Positions 1 through 9,761 of a DNA stretch of 64,000 nucleotides are shown here, piece by piece. The DNA is from Pseudomonas poae (GTDB lineage Bacteria; Pseudomonadota; Gammaproteobacteria; Pseudomonadales; Pseudomonadaceae), in NCBI GenBank assembly GCA_028869255.1, contig CP110972.1:5308001-5372000 (forward strand). Reading direction: 5' to 3'. Under the pieces are notes generated by a model. It was not told where the DNA came from. It ran no database searches and worked only from the letters and a program-made list of their open reading frames with translations. The position numbers were made by a program, and so were the translations under genes. The first letter of the stretch is position 1, and each line of letters opens with the position of its first letter.

Positions 1-588
1 GTAGGCTTCGGGCCAGTGCTTGGTGTCCCAGGTGGTACCGTGCAGCAGCAGTACAAACGGCTTTTTCGGCGGCAGGCCGAGCAGCTTGTCGACGCTCAAG
101 CCGTAGTCGCCCAGCCCCTTGGGCAAGTCATAACCCAAGGCCAAGGCGAACAGTTGGCGCAAACGCTCCACCGCGTGCTGCCCACGGGCCACAGCCAGGC
201 GCCGCGAGTAGAAGCGCGCCGCGATCGGTTCACGGGCCGAGTTTTTGTCGAAGCCCGCTACGGGAGCGCGCACATAACGCGTCAGCCAGGCGCTTTTCAG
301 CAGGCCCTGGGCGTCGATCACCAAGTCGTATTTGGTCGACTGAATGCGTTGCTTGAAACCGCGCCATTCGCCACTTTTGAGGGTTTGCCAGAGGTTTTTA
401 CGCCAGCGGCGGATCGCCACCGGGATCACCTTGTCGACCGCCGGGTGCCAGGTGGGAATTTCGGCAAAGCCTTCTTCCACCACCCAGTCGAATTGAATAC
501 CCGGGATCGCCCGCGCTGCGTCGGTCAGTGCCGGCAGCGCGTGGATCACGTCGCCCAGGGATGAGGTCTTGATTACCAATACGCGCAA
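1..588 (-). CDS. waaC: Lipopolysaccharide heptosyltransferase I (WaaC), 3' part outside window
   Basis: The product would add the first L-glycero-D-manno-heptose to Kdo in the LPS inner core at the cytoplasmic face of the inner membrane. Translation from a TTG codon at 588 gives LRVLVIKTSSLGDVIH, the conserved N-terminus of WaaC. The reading frame stays open to the window edge, so 196 codons of about 350 are visible. The TTG lies one base after the waaF stop codon (590-592), so the two genes are almost certainly co-transcribed and translationally coupled. The non-ATG start is normal for this gene in Pseudomonas as far as I remember. Confidence 0.93.
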   Translation of the reverse strand, partial: MRVLVIKTSSLGDVIHALPALTDAARAIPGIQFDWVVEEGFAEIPTWHPAVDKVIPVAIRRWRKNLWQTLKSGEWRGFKQRIQSTKYDLVIDAQGLLKSAWLTRYVRAPVAGFDKNSAREPIAARFYSRRLAVARGQHAVERLRQLFALALGYDLPKGLGDYGLSVDKLLGLPPKKPFVLLLHGTTWDTKHWPEAY

Positions 589-589
589 A

Positions 590-1624
590 CTAACGAACCT
601 CGACCACAGAGCCCTGCAACCGCTGCAAGGCTTCACTCACCGGTTGCGGCAGCAATTGGCGCAGGCAGTTGTAGTGGCCGAAACGGCAAGTGCGATCAAA
701 ACACGGGCTGCAATCCAGGCCCAGGCGCACCACTTCGACCTTGTCGGCCAACGGCGGGGTGAAGCCTGGCGAGGTGGAGCCGTACACCGCCACCAGCGGG
801 CGGTTCAACGCGGCAGCCACGTGCATCAGGCCGGAGTCGTTGGACACCACGGCTTCGGCGCAGGACAGCAAGTCGATGGCCTCGGCCAGCGACGTGTCGC
901 CACTCAGGTTCACCGCCTCTTCACGCAGGCCGGGGATCAGGCGCTGGCGAATATCTTCGCCCACCGCGTGATCATTCTTCGAACCGAACAGCCACACCTG
1001 CCAGCCTTCGCGGATCTTCATCTCGGCGACCTTGGCGTAATGCTCCGACGGCCAGCGCTTGGACTCGCCAAACTCGGCGCCAGGGCACAGCGCCAACACC
1101 GGGCGATCGAGCTGCAGGCCGAACTTGGTCAGGGCCGCATCGCGGGTCACCGGGTCGATCTGCAGGCTTGGGCGCGGGTACGGCGTGGGCAATTGGGCAC
1201 CGGGCTCGTAGGCCAGGGCCATGAAGCGTTCGATCATCAGCGGGTAGCGCGCCTTGTCGAGGGTGCGCACGTCGTTGAGCAACACATAGCGAAACTCGCC
1301 GCGCCAGCCGGTGCGTTTGGGGATGCCGGCAAAGTACGGCACCAGCGCCGACTTGAGCGAGTTGGGCAGCAGGATGGCCTGGTCGTACTGGCCCACCAGG
1401 GACTTGCCGATACGCCGACGGGTCGCCAGTTCGAGGGCGCCATGGCCAAGCGGAAAGCTCAAGGCCGCACGCACTTCGGGCATGCGCTCAAGAATCGGCC
1501 GGCTCCACTCGGGGGCGAGCACGTCGATTTGGCAGTCGGGATGACGCTGCTTGAGGCACTGGAACAGTGTCTGCGCCATCACCATGTCACCGACCCAACT
1601 GGGCCCAACGATCAGAATATTCAT
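590..1624 (-). CDS. waaF: ADP-heptose:LPS heptosyltransferase II (WaaF)
   Basis: This 344-residue GT9-family enzyme adds the second heptose to the LPS inner core. The N-terminus MNILIVGPSWVGDMVMAQ is the family signature, and the C-terminal half carries the nucleotide-sugar site with the motif VVSNDSGLMHVAAAL near residue 260. The length matches the family. It is followed immediately by waaC on the same strand. In P. aeruginosa, from memory, ilvE lies between waaF and glnE; here only 188 bp separate them. Confidence 0.96.
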   Translation of the reverse strand: MNILIVGPSWVGDMVMAQTLFQCLKQRHPDCQIDVLAPEWSRPILERMPEVRAALSFPLGHGALELATRRRIGKSLVGQYDQAILLPNSLKSALVPYFAGIPKRTGWRGEFRYVLLNDVRTLDKARYPLMIERFMALAYEPGAQLPTPYPRPSLQIDPVTRDAALTKFGLQLDRPVLALCPGAEFGESKRWPSEHYAKVAEMKIREGWQVWLFGSKNDHAVGEDIRQRLIPGLREEAVNLSGDTSLAEAIDLLSCAEAVVSNDSGLMHVAAALNRPLVAVYGSTSPGFTPPLADKVEVVRLGLDCSPCFDRTCRFGHYNCLRQLLPQPVSEALQRLQGSVVEVR

Positions 1625-1642
1625 GTAGTTTCCACAAACGAT

Positions 1643-1666
1643 GCGGGGAGGCTTATGCCTCCCCGC
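1643..1666 (-). terminator. Strong hairpin upstream of waaF, possible glnE terminator
   Basis: GCGGGGAGGC and its exact complement GCCTCCCCGC form a 10-bp stem around a TTAT loop. On the minus strand only a weak T tract follows, so it may end or attenuate glnE transcription before waaF. It is a structure seen in the sequence, not a proven terminator. Confidence 0.5.
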
Positions 1667-1710
1667 CTCGAAAATTACTGTAGGTCACGGTTGGCCCGGT
1701 TACAGCTTTG

Positions 1711-1800
1711 TGTGGGAGCGGGCTTGCTCGCGAAAGCGGTCTATCAGCCAGCACATCGAGTGACTGACATACTGCATTCGCGAGCAAGCCCGCTCCCACA
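1711..1800. repeat. REPIN (REP doublet), GCGGGCTTGCTCGCGAA type
   Basis: Two inverted arms, TGTGGGAGCGGGCTTGCTCG and its complement, flank about 40 bp of unique spacer. The same arms recur at 39152, 60831 and 62121. This is a typical Pseudomonas REPIN, a non-autonomous element moved by RAYT transposases. It fills most of the waaF-glnE gap. Confidence 0.9.
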
Positions 1801-1812
1801 TTTAATCGGGGT

Positions 1813-4752
1813 TCAGCTTAAACCCAGTTCATTCCAGATTCGCATCACCTGCCGCCGTTCGTCGGCGAACTGATCCCCGGCTACCGTCCCGGCCTCGTTT
1901 TGCAGGGCCTGGCGGTGCGCGGCGGAACGGTAGGCCTTGTACACCTCGCGCAGCAGATGGGCATCGGCGGCGGGCATCAACCCCACCTGCTCCAGCCCCT
2001 CCAGAATGCGGATATTGTCGGTGTAGCGCAGCAACGATGGATGTTGCGCAGACCACGCCAAAGCCGCGTATTGCACCATAAATTCAATATCGACGATACC
2101 TCCGGCGTCCTGCTTGAGGTCGAACGCCGCCGTGGCTTCGAAGGCATTGGCGCCGGTACCGGCCGCCGTGCCCTTGGTACCCAGGTTGTCACGCATCTTG
2201 GCGCGCATCTCGCTGACCTCCTGGCGCAGCTTCGCCAAATCGCGCTCACGCCCCAACACTTTAGCCCGTACCTGCTCGAATGCCTGGCCCACGTCCTGGC
2301 TGCCCACCAGCACCCGTGCGCGGATCAGGGCCTGATGTTCCCAGGTCCAGGCTTCATTTTGTTGATAGCGGTCAAATGCACCCAATGAACTGACCAACAG
2401 CCCGGACGCGCCGGACGGTCGCAGGCGCATGTCCACTTCGTACAGTTGGCCGGAGTTGGTCTGGGTGGTCAGCAGGTGAATGATCCGCTGCCCCAGGCGT
2501 GTGAAAAACTGCGCGCCGTCGATCGGCTTGGCACCGTCGGTCTCGGCCTGCGGGTCGCCGTCGTGGATAAACACCAGGTCCAGGTCCGAACCATGCCCCA
2601 GTTCGATGCCGCCGACTTTGCCATAACCGACAATGATGAACCCAGGATCGCACAGGGTGCCGTCGACCCGTTGCGGCGAGCCGTGGCGTGCCACCGTCTG
2701 GCGCCAGGCCAGGGCCAATACTTGTTCGAGGATGGCTTCGGCGAGCCAGGTCAGGTAGTCGCTGACTTTCATCAATGGCAGGCTGCCGGCGATTTCCGAC
2801 GCGGCTACGCGCAGGCGGTGGGCCAGTTTGAAGTGGCGCAGAGCTTCCATCTGCTGCTCAAGGTCATCCTCTGGGATCCGCGTCAGGCGCTCGCGCAGCT
2901 CGGCGGCGAGTTCCGGCGCCAACGGCGGCTTGAACAGGCGGCCCTCGTTGAGCAATTCGTCAAGCAACAGCGGGAAGCGGGTGATCTGTTCGGCGATCCA
3001 CGGGCTGGCGGCGCACAGCGTCAGCAGGCGGCGCAGGGCATCGGGGTTCTCGGTCAGCAGCACCAGATAAGCCGAGCGGCGGGCGACGGCCTCCACCAGC
3101 GGCAATACGCGCTCCAGCACCAGGTCCGGATTGGCATGCTCGACGGCCTGGGCCAGCAGACGCGGGATAAACGCGTCGAGCCGCTCACGACCGAGGCGCT
3201 GCATGGCGCGCAATTGCGGGCTGCTGCGCAGGCCAGCCAGGGCTTTGAGCGCCTTGGGTGCATCGCTGAAGCCGCCCTCGTCGAGCTGGCGGCAGGCAGC
3301 GTCTTCGTCCTGGGATTCTTCCCACAGCGGTAACCACTCGCCGCCGACAACCAACTCGCTTTCTTCGCCCTCTTCTTCGTCAGGGTCGGCAATCACTTGA
3401 CGGAAGTGCCAGTCCACCCGGCCACGCCAGTACATCAAGCGCTCATGGAACGCGGCCCAGTCGGCAAAGCCCAGCATAAAGGCAATGCGCGCCTGGTCTT
3501 CGGGGCTGTCCGGGAGCATTTGCGTCTGACGGTCGGCAATTGCCTGGATGGCGTGCTCGGTGTAACGCAAAAATTCATAGCCATTGCGCAATTCGGCGAT
3601 CACCGCCGGAGGCAGGTAGCCCTGCCCTTCCAAGGTGCCGAGCACCTTGAGCAACGGCCGTTGTTGCAGGCTGAGGTCGCGCCCGCCATGGATCAGCTGG
3701 AACGCCTGGGCGATAAATTCCACCTCACGAATGCCGCCCGAACCCAGCTTGATGTTTTCGGCCATGCCCTTGCGCCGCACCTCCTGCTGGATCAGCTGCT
3801 TCATGGTGCGCAGCGCCTCGATGGCCGAGAAGTCCAGGTAGCGGCGATACACAAAGGGCCGCAGCATATCCAGCAGTTGCGCACCGGCCACCTGGTCGCC
3901 CGCGACCACACGGGCCTTGATCATCGCGTAGCGTTCCCAGTCGCGGCCCTGGTCCTGGTAGTACTGCTCCAGCGCGTTGAAGCTGAGCACCAGCGCGCCG
4001 GCCGAGCCATAAGGGCGCAGACGCATGTCGACCCGGAATACAAAACCGTCGACGGTCATCGGGTCGAGGGCCTTGATCAATTTTTGACCAAGTCGAATAA
4101 AAAATTCCTGGTTATCCAGCGAGCGCTTCACGCCCACCGTCTCGCCACCTTCGGGGTAGGCGAAGATCAGGTCGATATCCGACGACAGGTTCAGCTCCAC
4201 GGCGCCGAGCTTGCCCATGCCGAGGATCACCATCTGCTGCGGCTCACCGCTGCGCCGCCCGGTGGGGGTGCCGAACTGGCTGCAGTGGCGCTGGTACAGC
4301 CATTGGTAGGCTTGGTCGATGCTGGCGTCGGCCATGTCGGAGAGGTCACGACAGGTTTGCACCAGGTCGGCCTGGCGGGTCAGGTCGCGCCAGATGATGC
4401 GCACTTGCTGGCGCGTGCGCTGGCGACGCAGCACCCGGCCCAGCTCCTCTTCTGTTTCGGCCTGTTGCACGGCGCCGGCGATCTGGCTGCACAGCTCACC
4501 GGGCGCAAAGCCGCGGTCCAGCTCGCACCAGGCCACTAGCTCAAGCAACATCAAAGGGTCACGAACACTCTGTTCAATGACGAAATCACTGGCGGCGCAC
4601 ACACGTGCGAAGTCGGCCCACCGTTGCGGCGTCCACTCAGAAAGGCCATGATCGTCGTCCAGCGCGGCCACTGCGTCACGAAATGACTGCTCGGCCCGGC
4701 TGGCGTAAGGCAAGAGAATGGCGGGCAATTCGGCCAGCGTGGGAAGGCTCAT
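1813..4752 (-). CDS. glnE: Bifunctional glutamine synthetase adenylyltransferase / adenylyl-removing enzyme
   Basis: GlnE adenylylates and deadenylylates glutamine synthetase in response to PII proteins, coupling nitrogen status to GlnA activity. At 979 residues it is full length. Both halves of the duplicated nucleotidyltransferase fold are visible. The N-terminal deadenylylase site reads GMGKLGAVELNLSSDIDLIF near residues 178-197. The C-terminal adenylylase site reads GYGKVGGIELGHGSDLDLVF in the second half. The start ATG has an AAGGA ribosome site upstream. The gene is divergent from aceE across a 383-bp gap. Confidence 0.97.
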   Translation of the reverse strand: MSLPTLAELPAILLPYASRAEQSFRDAVAALDDDHGLSEWTPQRWADFARVCAASDFVIEQSVRDPLMLLELVAWCELDRGFAPGELCSQIAGAVQQAETEEELGRVLRRQRTRQQVRIIWRDLTRQADLVQTCRDLSDMADASIDQAYQWLYQRHCSQFGTPTGRRSGEPQQMVILGMGKLGAVELNLSSDIDLIFAYPEGGETVGVKRSLDNQEFFIRLGQKLIKALDPMTVDGFVFRVDMRLRPYGSAGALVLSFNALEQYYQDQGRDWERYAMIKARVVAGDQVAGAQLLDMLRPFVYRRYLDFSAIEALRTMKQLIQQEVRRKGMAENIKLGSGGIREVEFIAQAFQLIHGGRDLSLQQRPLLKVLGTLEGQGYLPPAVIAELRNGYEFLRYTEHAIQAIADRQTQMLPDSPEDQARIAFMLGFADWAAFHERLMYWRGRVDWHFRQVIADPDEEEGEESELVVGGEWLPLWEESQDEDAACRQLDEGGFSDAPKALKALAGLRSSPQLRAMQRLGRERLDAFIPRLLAQAVEHANPDLVLERVLPLVEAVARRSAYLVLLTENPDALRRLLTLCAASPWIAEQITRFPLLLDELLNEGRLFKPPLAPELAAELRERLTRIPEDDLEQQMEALRHFKLAHRLRVAASEIAGSLPLMKVSDYLTWLAEAILEQVLALAWRQTVARHGSPQRVDGTLCDPGFIIVGYGKVGGIELGHGSDLDLVFIHDGDPQAETDGAKPIDGAQFFTRLGQRIIHLLTTQTNSGQLYEVDMRLRPSGASGLLVSSLGAFDRYQQNEAWTWEHQALIRARVLVGSQDVGQAFEQVRAKVLGRERDLAKLRQEVSEMRAKMRDNLGTKGTAAGTGANAFEATAAFDLKQDAGGIVDIEFMVQYAALAWSAQHPSLLRYTDNIRILEGLEQVGLMPAADAHLLREVYKAYRSAAHRQALQNEAGTVAGDQFADERRQVMRIWNELGLS

Positions 4753-4934
4753 GGTCTATCCTTGATCGGCGCGTAAATGGCCTGTTGCTGTGAACGCAAG
4801 AACCACGCTCGGTGAAGGACTGTCGAACAAAGGTTATAAATAGCTGAAAATAATTTAATTTTGGCAGGCAACATCAAACTTTCACCTTTTCTTGTTCGAA
4901 AATGATCAACAATAACGATTATGCTCACCAGCCA

Positions 4935-5025
4935 GACCGAGCAATCCGCTCGGTCTTGTGTAGTTTTACTACTCGTATATACATTCGAAAGGCTGAAATG
5001 GCCGACGATTTGTAGTAAAACTACA
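4935..5025 (+). promoter_or_regulatory. aceEF control region with paired GTAGT-N3-ACTAC palindromes
   Basis: The 383-bp glnE-aceE gap holds a hairpin (GACCGAGC/GCTCGGTC, 4935-4955) and two palindromes: GTAGTTTTACTAC at 4960-4972 and TGTAGTAAAACTACA at 5011-5025. Their centres are 52 bp apart, about five helical turns. The first sits directly upstream of a TATATA (4976-4981) that could be a -10 box, which would place the operator between -35 and -10. The symmetry and spacing suggest a dimeric repressor, perhaps of the GntR type that controls pyruvate dehydrogenase in other proteobacteria. The regulator is not identified here. I see no other feature in the rest of the gap. Confidence 0.6.
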
Positions 5026-5135
5026 GGACGCCGAAGCAACCTTCGGCCATCCAAGAATTTATGTCGTCTGCCCACAAGGCCAGTCGCAAACTTCAGGCAA
5101 CCGATTCTGGTAGCCTTTCCGCCCTGGAGCAAGCC

Positions 5136-7782
5136 ATGCAAGACCTCGATCCCGTCGAAACCCAGGAATGGCTGGACGCCCTGGAATCGGTTCTCGACAA
5201 AGAAGGCGAAGACCGTGCTCACTACCTGATGACCCGTATGGGCGAACTCGCGACCCGCAGCGGCTCGCAACTGCCCTACGCCATCACCACGCCATACCGC
5301 AACACCATCCCTGTTACCCACGAAGCACGCATGCCTGGCGACCTGTTCATGGAACGCCGCATTCGCTCGCTGGTACGTTGGAACGCCATGGCGATGGTAA
5401 TGCGCACGAACTTGAAAGATTCTGACCTGGGCGGTCACATCTCCAGCTTCGCTTCCAGCGCAACCCTGTATGACATCGGCTTCAACTACTTCTTCCAGGC
5501 CCCGACCGACGAACACGGCGGCGACCTGATCTACTTCCAGGGCCACACCTCGCCAGGCGTCTACGCCCGTGCGTTCATGGAAGGCCGCATCACCGAAGAA
5601 CACATGAACAACTTCCGCCAGGAAGTGGACGGTAACGGCCTGTCGTCGTACCCGCACCCTTGGCTGATGCCTGATTTCTGGCAGTTCCCGACTGTATCCA
5701 TGGGCCTGGGCCCGATCCAGGCGATCTACCAGGCACGCTTCATGAAGTACCTGGAAGCGCGTGGCTTCATCCCTGAAGGCAAGCAGAAAGTCTGGTGCTT
5801 CCTGGGCGACGGCGAGTGCGACGAGCCGGAATCCCTGGGCGCCATCTCCCTGGCCGGCCGCGAGAAGCTGGACAACCTGATCTTCGTCATCAACTGCAAC
5901 CTGCAGCGCCTCGACGGCCCGGTTCGCGGCAACGGCAAGATCATCCAGGAACTCGAAGGCGTGTTCCGCGGTGCTCAGTGGAACGTGACCAAAGTCATCT
6001 GGGGCCGTTTCTGGGACCCACTGCTGGCCAAAGACGTCGACGGCATCCTGCAACGTCGCATGGACGAAGTCATCGACGGCGAGTACCAGAACTACAAAGC
6101 CAAAGACGGCGCGTTCGTGCGTGAACACTTCTTCAACACGCCGGAACTCAAGGCGATGGTTGCAGACCTGTCCGACGACGAGATCTGGAAACTCAACCGT
6201 GGTGGCCACGACCCGTACAAGGTCTACGCGGCGTACCACGAAGCGGTCAACCACAAAGAACAACCGACCGTCATCCTGGCCAAGACCATCAAGGGTTATG
6301 GCACCGGTGCCGGCGAAGCGAAAAACACCGCGCACAACACCAAGAAGGTTGATGTTGAAAGCCTGAAGTTGTTCCGCGACCGCTTCGACATTCCCGTCAA
6401 AGACGAAGAGCTGGAAAACCTGCCGTTCTTCAAGCCGGAGCCAAACAGCGCCGAAGCCCGCTACCTCAGCGAGCGTCGCACTGCCCTGGGCGGTTTCGTG
6501 CCGCAGCGCCGCGCCAAGTCCTTCAACATCCCTACACCGCCACTCGATACCCTCAAGGCTATCCTGGACGGCTCGGGCGACCGTGAAATCTCCACCACCA
6601 TGGCCTTCGTGCGGATCCTCGCGCAGCTGGTCAAGGACAAGGAAATCGGTTCGCGCATCGTGCCGATCATCCCGGACGAAGCCCGTACCTTCGGTATGGA
6701 AGGCATGTTCCGTCAGTTGGGCATCTACTCCTCCGTCGGCCAGCTCTACGAGCCAGTCGATAAAGACCAGGTGATGTTCTACAAGGAGGACAAGAAGGGC
6801 CAGATCCTCGAAGAAGGCATCAACGAAGCGGGCGCCATGAGGCTCCTTCATCGCTGCCGGTACTTCGTACTCCAGCCACAACCAGCCGATGCTGCCGTTC
6901 TACATCTTCTACTCGATGTTCGGCTTCCAGCGTATCGGCGACCTGGCGTGGGCAGCAGGCGACAGCCGTACCCGTGGTTTCCTGATCGGCGGCACCGCCG
7001 GCCGTACCACGCTGAACGGCGAAGGCCTGCAACACGAAGACGGTCACAGCCACATCCTGGCTGCCACCATCCCGAACTGCCGCACCTTTGATCCAACCTA
7101 CGGCTATGAGCTGGCGGTGATCATCCAGGACGGCATGAAGAAGATGACCGAAGAGCAGCAGGACGTTTTCTACTACATCACCGTGATGAACGAGTCCTAC
7201 CAGCAGCCAGCCATGCCGGCCGGTGTAGAGGAAGGCATCATCAAGGGCATGTACCTGCTCGAAGAAGACACCAAGGAAGCGGCGCACCACGTGCAGCTGA
7301 TGGGCTCCGGCACCATCCTGCGTGAAGTGCGTGAAGCGGCGAAGATCCTGCGTGACGAGTTCAACGTCGGCGCTGACGTATGGAGCGTTACCAGCTTCAA
7401 CGAACTGCGTCGCGACGGCCTGGCAGTCGAGCGCAACAACCGCCTGCACCCAGGTCAGAAACCTGCGAAGAGCTACGTCGAAGAGTGCCTGGCCGGCCGC
7501 AAAGGTCCAGTCATTGCCTCTACCGACTACATGAAGCTGTTTGCTGAACAAATTCGCCAGTGGGTCCCGTCCAAGGAATTCAAAGTCCTGGGCACCGACG
7601 GTTTCGGCCGCAGTGACAGCCGCAAGAAGCTGCGTCACTTCTTCGAAGTCGACCGTCACTTCGTGGTGTTGGCAGCCCTGGAAGCCTTGGCTGACCGTGG
7701 TGAGATCGAACCCAAGGTGGTGGCTGACGCTATCGTCAAGTTCGGGATCAACCCGGAAAAACGCAACCCACTGGACTGCTGA
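5136..7782 (+). CDS. aceE: Pyruvate dehydrogenase E1 component AceE, interrupted by a one-base insertion
   Basis: AceE is the thiamine-diphosphate E1 subunit that decarboxylates pyruvate and acetylates the lipoyl groups of AceF. I start it at the ATG at 5136 (MQDLDPVETQEW), which has GGAG at 5125-5128, rather than the in-frame ATG at 5061 that adds 25 non-conserved residues. The TPP motif GDGECDEPES lies near residue 225. After NEAGAM the frame breaks at 6841-6842: ATGAGGCTCC stands where ATGAGCTCC would restore the frame. The downstream frame continues as typical AceE to the stop at 7782. Removing one base gives 881 residues, the normal length. An inactive E1 is unlikely, so I suspect a sequencing error. 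aceF follows after 11 bases. Confidence 0.93.
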
Positions 7783-7793
7783 GGAGATTTTTT

Positions 7794-9446
7794 GTGAGCG
7801 AACTCATTCGCGTACCTGACATCGGCAGCGGTGAAGGTGAAGTAATCGAGCTGTTTGTGAAGGTCGGCGACACCGTCGAAGCCGACCAGAGCATCCTGAC
7901 CCTGGAATCGGACAAGGCGAGCATGGAAATCCCTGCTCCCAAAGCCGGCGTGGTCAAGAGCCTGAAAGTGAAGCTGGGCGACCGCCTGAAAGAAGGCGAC
8001 GAACTGCTGGAACTGGAAATCGAAGGTGCCGCTGATGCGGCGCCAGCGGCGGCTCCTGCTGCCGCTGCTGCACTCGCACCTGCTGCTGAAAAGCCTGCTG
8101 CTGCCGAGGCCCCAGCGGCCCCGGCTGCTGCACCGGCCGCTGCCACTGTCCAGGACATTCATGTTCCGGACATCGGTTCGTCGGGCAAGGCCAAGATCAT
8201 CGAGCTGCTGGTTAAAGTCGGCGACACCGTCGAAGCCGACCAGTCGCTGATCACCCTGGAGTCCGACAAGGCCTCCATGGAAATCCCTTCGCCGGCTGCC
8301 GGCGTGGTGGAAAGCATCGCGGTCAAGCTGGAAGACGAAGTCGGCACTGGCGACTTCATCCTCAAGCTGAAAGTGCAAGGCGCTGCGCCTGCCGCTGCCC
8401 CAGCACCGGCTGCTGCTCCAGCGGCCAAGGCTGAAGCGGCGCCTGCGGCTCCGGCCGCTGCCGCCCCCGCGCCTGCTGCCAAAGCCGAGGCCGTACCGGC
8501 CCCTGCTGCCGCACCTGCGCCGAGCGGTGCCAAGGTGCATGCAGGCCCAGCCGTGCGTCAGCTGGCCCGTGAGTTTGGCGTTGAGCTGAACGCTGTGTCG
8601 GCCACCGGCCCGCACGGCCGCGTGTTGAAGGAAGACGTGCAGGTTTACGTCAAAGCCATGATGCAGAAAGCCAAGGAAGCCCCGGCTGCCGGCACTGCAA
8701 CCGGCGGTTCGGGCATTCCGCCGATCCCGGTCGTGGACTTCAGCCGCTTCGGCGAAACCGAAGAAGTGCCGATGACCCGCCTGATGCAAATCGGCGCGTC
8801 GAGCCTGCACCGCAGCTGGCTGAACATTCCGCACGTGACTCAGTTCGACCAGGCCGACATCACCGACCTGGAAGCTTTCCGCGTTGCGCAGAAAGCCGTG
8901 GCCGAGAAAGCCGGCGTGAAACTGACCGTGCTGCCGCTGCTGCTCAAGGCGTGTGCGCACCTGCTTAAGGAACTGCCGGACTTCAACAGTTCGCTGGCGC
9001 CAAGCGGCAAGGCGATCATTCGCAAGAAGTACGTGCACGTAGGCTTTGCCGTCGACACCCCGGATGGCCTGCTGGTACCGGTCATCAAGAACGTCGACCA
9101 GAAGAGCCTGCTGCAACTCGCTGCCGAAGCGGCTGCGCTGGCTGCCAAAGCCCGCGACAAGAAGCTCACCGCAGACGATATGCAAGGCGCTTGCTTCACC
9201 ATCTCCAGCCTCGGTCACATTGGCGGCACTGGCTTCACGCCAATCGTCAACGCGCCGGAAGTGGCGATCCTGGGTGTGTCCAAGGCAACTATCCAGCCGG
9301 TTTGGGACGGTAAAGCGTTCCAGCCGAAGCTGATGCTGCCGCTGTCGTTGTCCTACGATCACCGTGTGATCAACGGCGCCGCCGCTGCACGTTTCACGCA
9401 GCGCCTGAGCCAACTGCTCAACGACATCCGCACCATCCTGTTGTAA
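7794..9446 (+). CDS. aceF: Pyruvate dehydrogenase E2, dihydrolipoamide acetyltransferase AceF
   Basis: AceF transfers the acetyl group from its lipoyl arms to CoA and forms the core of the pyruvate dehydrogenase complex. The 550-residue protein starts with GTG behind a strong GAGGAG (7781-7786). It has two lipoyl domains (about residues 3-75 and 119-192), each with the lipoylation motif ESDKASMEIP, each followed by a long Ala/Pro linker. A peripheral-subunit-binding domain (around residues 250-285) and a C-terminal catalytic domain ending in the family motif SYDHRVINGA follow. It forms an operon with aceE. An intrinsic terminator lies about 70 bp downstream. Confidence 0.97.
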   Translation: MSELIRVPDIGSGEGEVIELFVKVGDTVEADQSILTLESDKASMEIPAPKAGVVKSLKVKLGDRLKEGDELLELEIEGAADAAPAAAPAAAAALAPAAEKPAAAEAPAAPAAAPAAATVQDIHVPDIGSSGKAKIIELLVKVGDTVEADQSLITLESDKASMEIPSPAAGVVESIAVKLEDEVGTGDFILKLKVQGAAPAAAPAPAAAPAAKAEAAPAAPAAAAPAPAAKAEAVPAPAAAPAPSGAKVHAGPAVRQLAREFGVELNAVSATGPHGRVLKEDVQVYVKAMMQKAKEAPAAGTATGGSGIPPIPVVDFSRFGETEEVPMTRLMQIGASSLHRSWLNIPHVTQFDQADITDLEAFRVAQKAVAEKAGVKLTVLPLLLKACAHLLKELPDFNSSLAPSGKAIIRKKYVHVGFAVDTPDGLLVPVIKNVDQKSLLQLAAEAAALAAKARDKKLTADDMQGACFTISSLGHIGGTGFTPIVNAPEVAILGVSKATIQPVWDGKAFQPKLMLPLSLSYDHRVINGAAAARFTQRLSQLLNDIRTILL

Positions 9447-9517
9447 GCCGCCGCGGCCTCCTCTTCACCGAGGGGGCCTGGCTGCAGCGATTTCCGAGCG
9501 CCACGCTCGTACCTCAA

Positions 9518-9543
9518 CCCCGCCAATTGGCGGGGCTTTTTTT
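9518..9543 (+). terminator. Intrinsic terminator after aceF
   Basis: CCCCGCCAATTGGCGGGG folds into a perfect hairpin followed by a run of T. The remaining 218 bp to dipA hold no gene that I can see and presumably contain the dipA promoter. Confidence 0.88.
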
Positions 9544-9761
9544 GCTTGTTTTCGGGCATAAAACTGGACACACAAAACAGGTTTGTACACCTTCCATCAC
9601 CTCGACTGTAGAAATCCCTCTCACGGCCGATAACACCCTTATAGCACTTAGCCTTCATCCTCTCTTGTCAGCCCGCGCCGCATGATGCAACCTTGCCGCA
9701 GGCAACAGAAAAGAGGGCGTGAGCCCGGCGCCGTGCGCGTTATTTCAAGTGAGTCTCCCCC

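Noticed and set aside
5061..5135. Longer aceE start at 5061.
   Set aside because: The extra 25 residues are not part of AceE as I know it, and the ATG at 5136 has a better ribosome site (GGAG).
4749..6881. A 710-codon open frame on the minus strand opposite aceE.
   Set aside because: Low-complexity, no domain, and fully covered by conserved AceE on the plus strand; it overlaps the control region as well.
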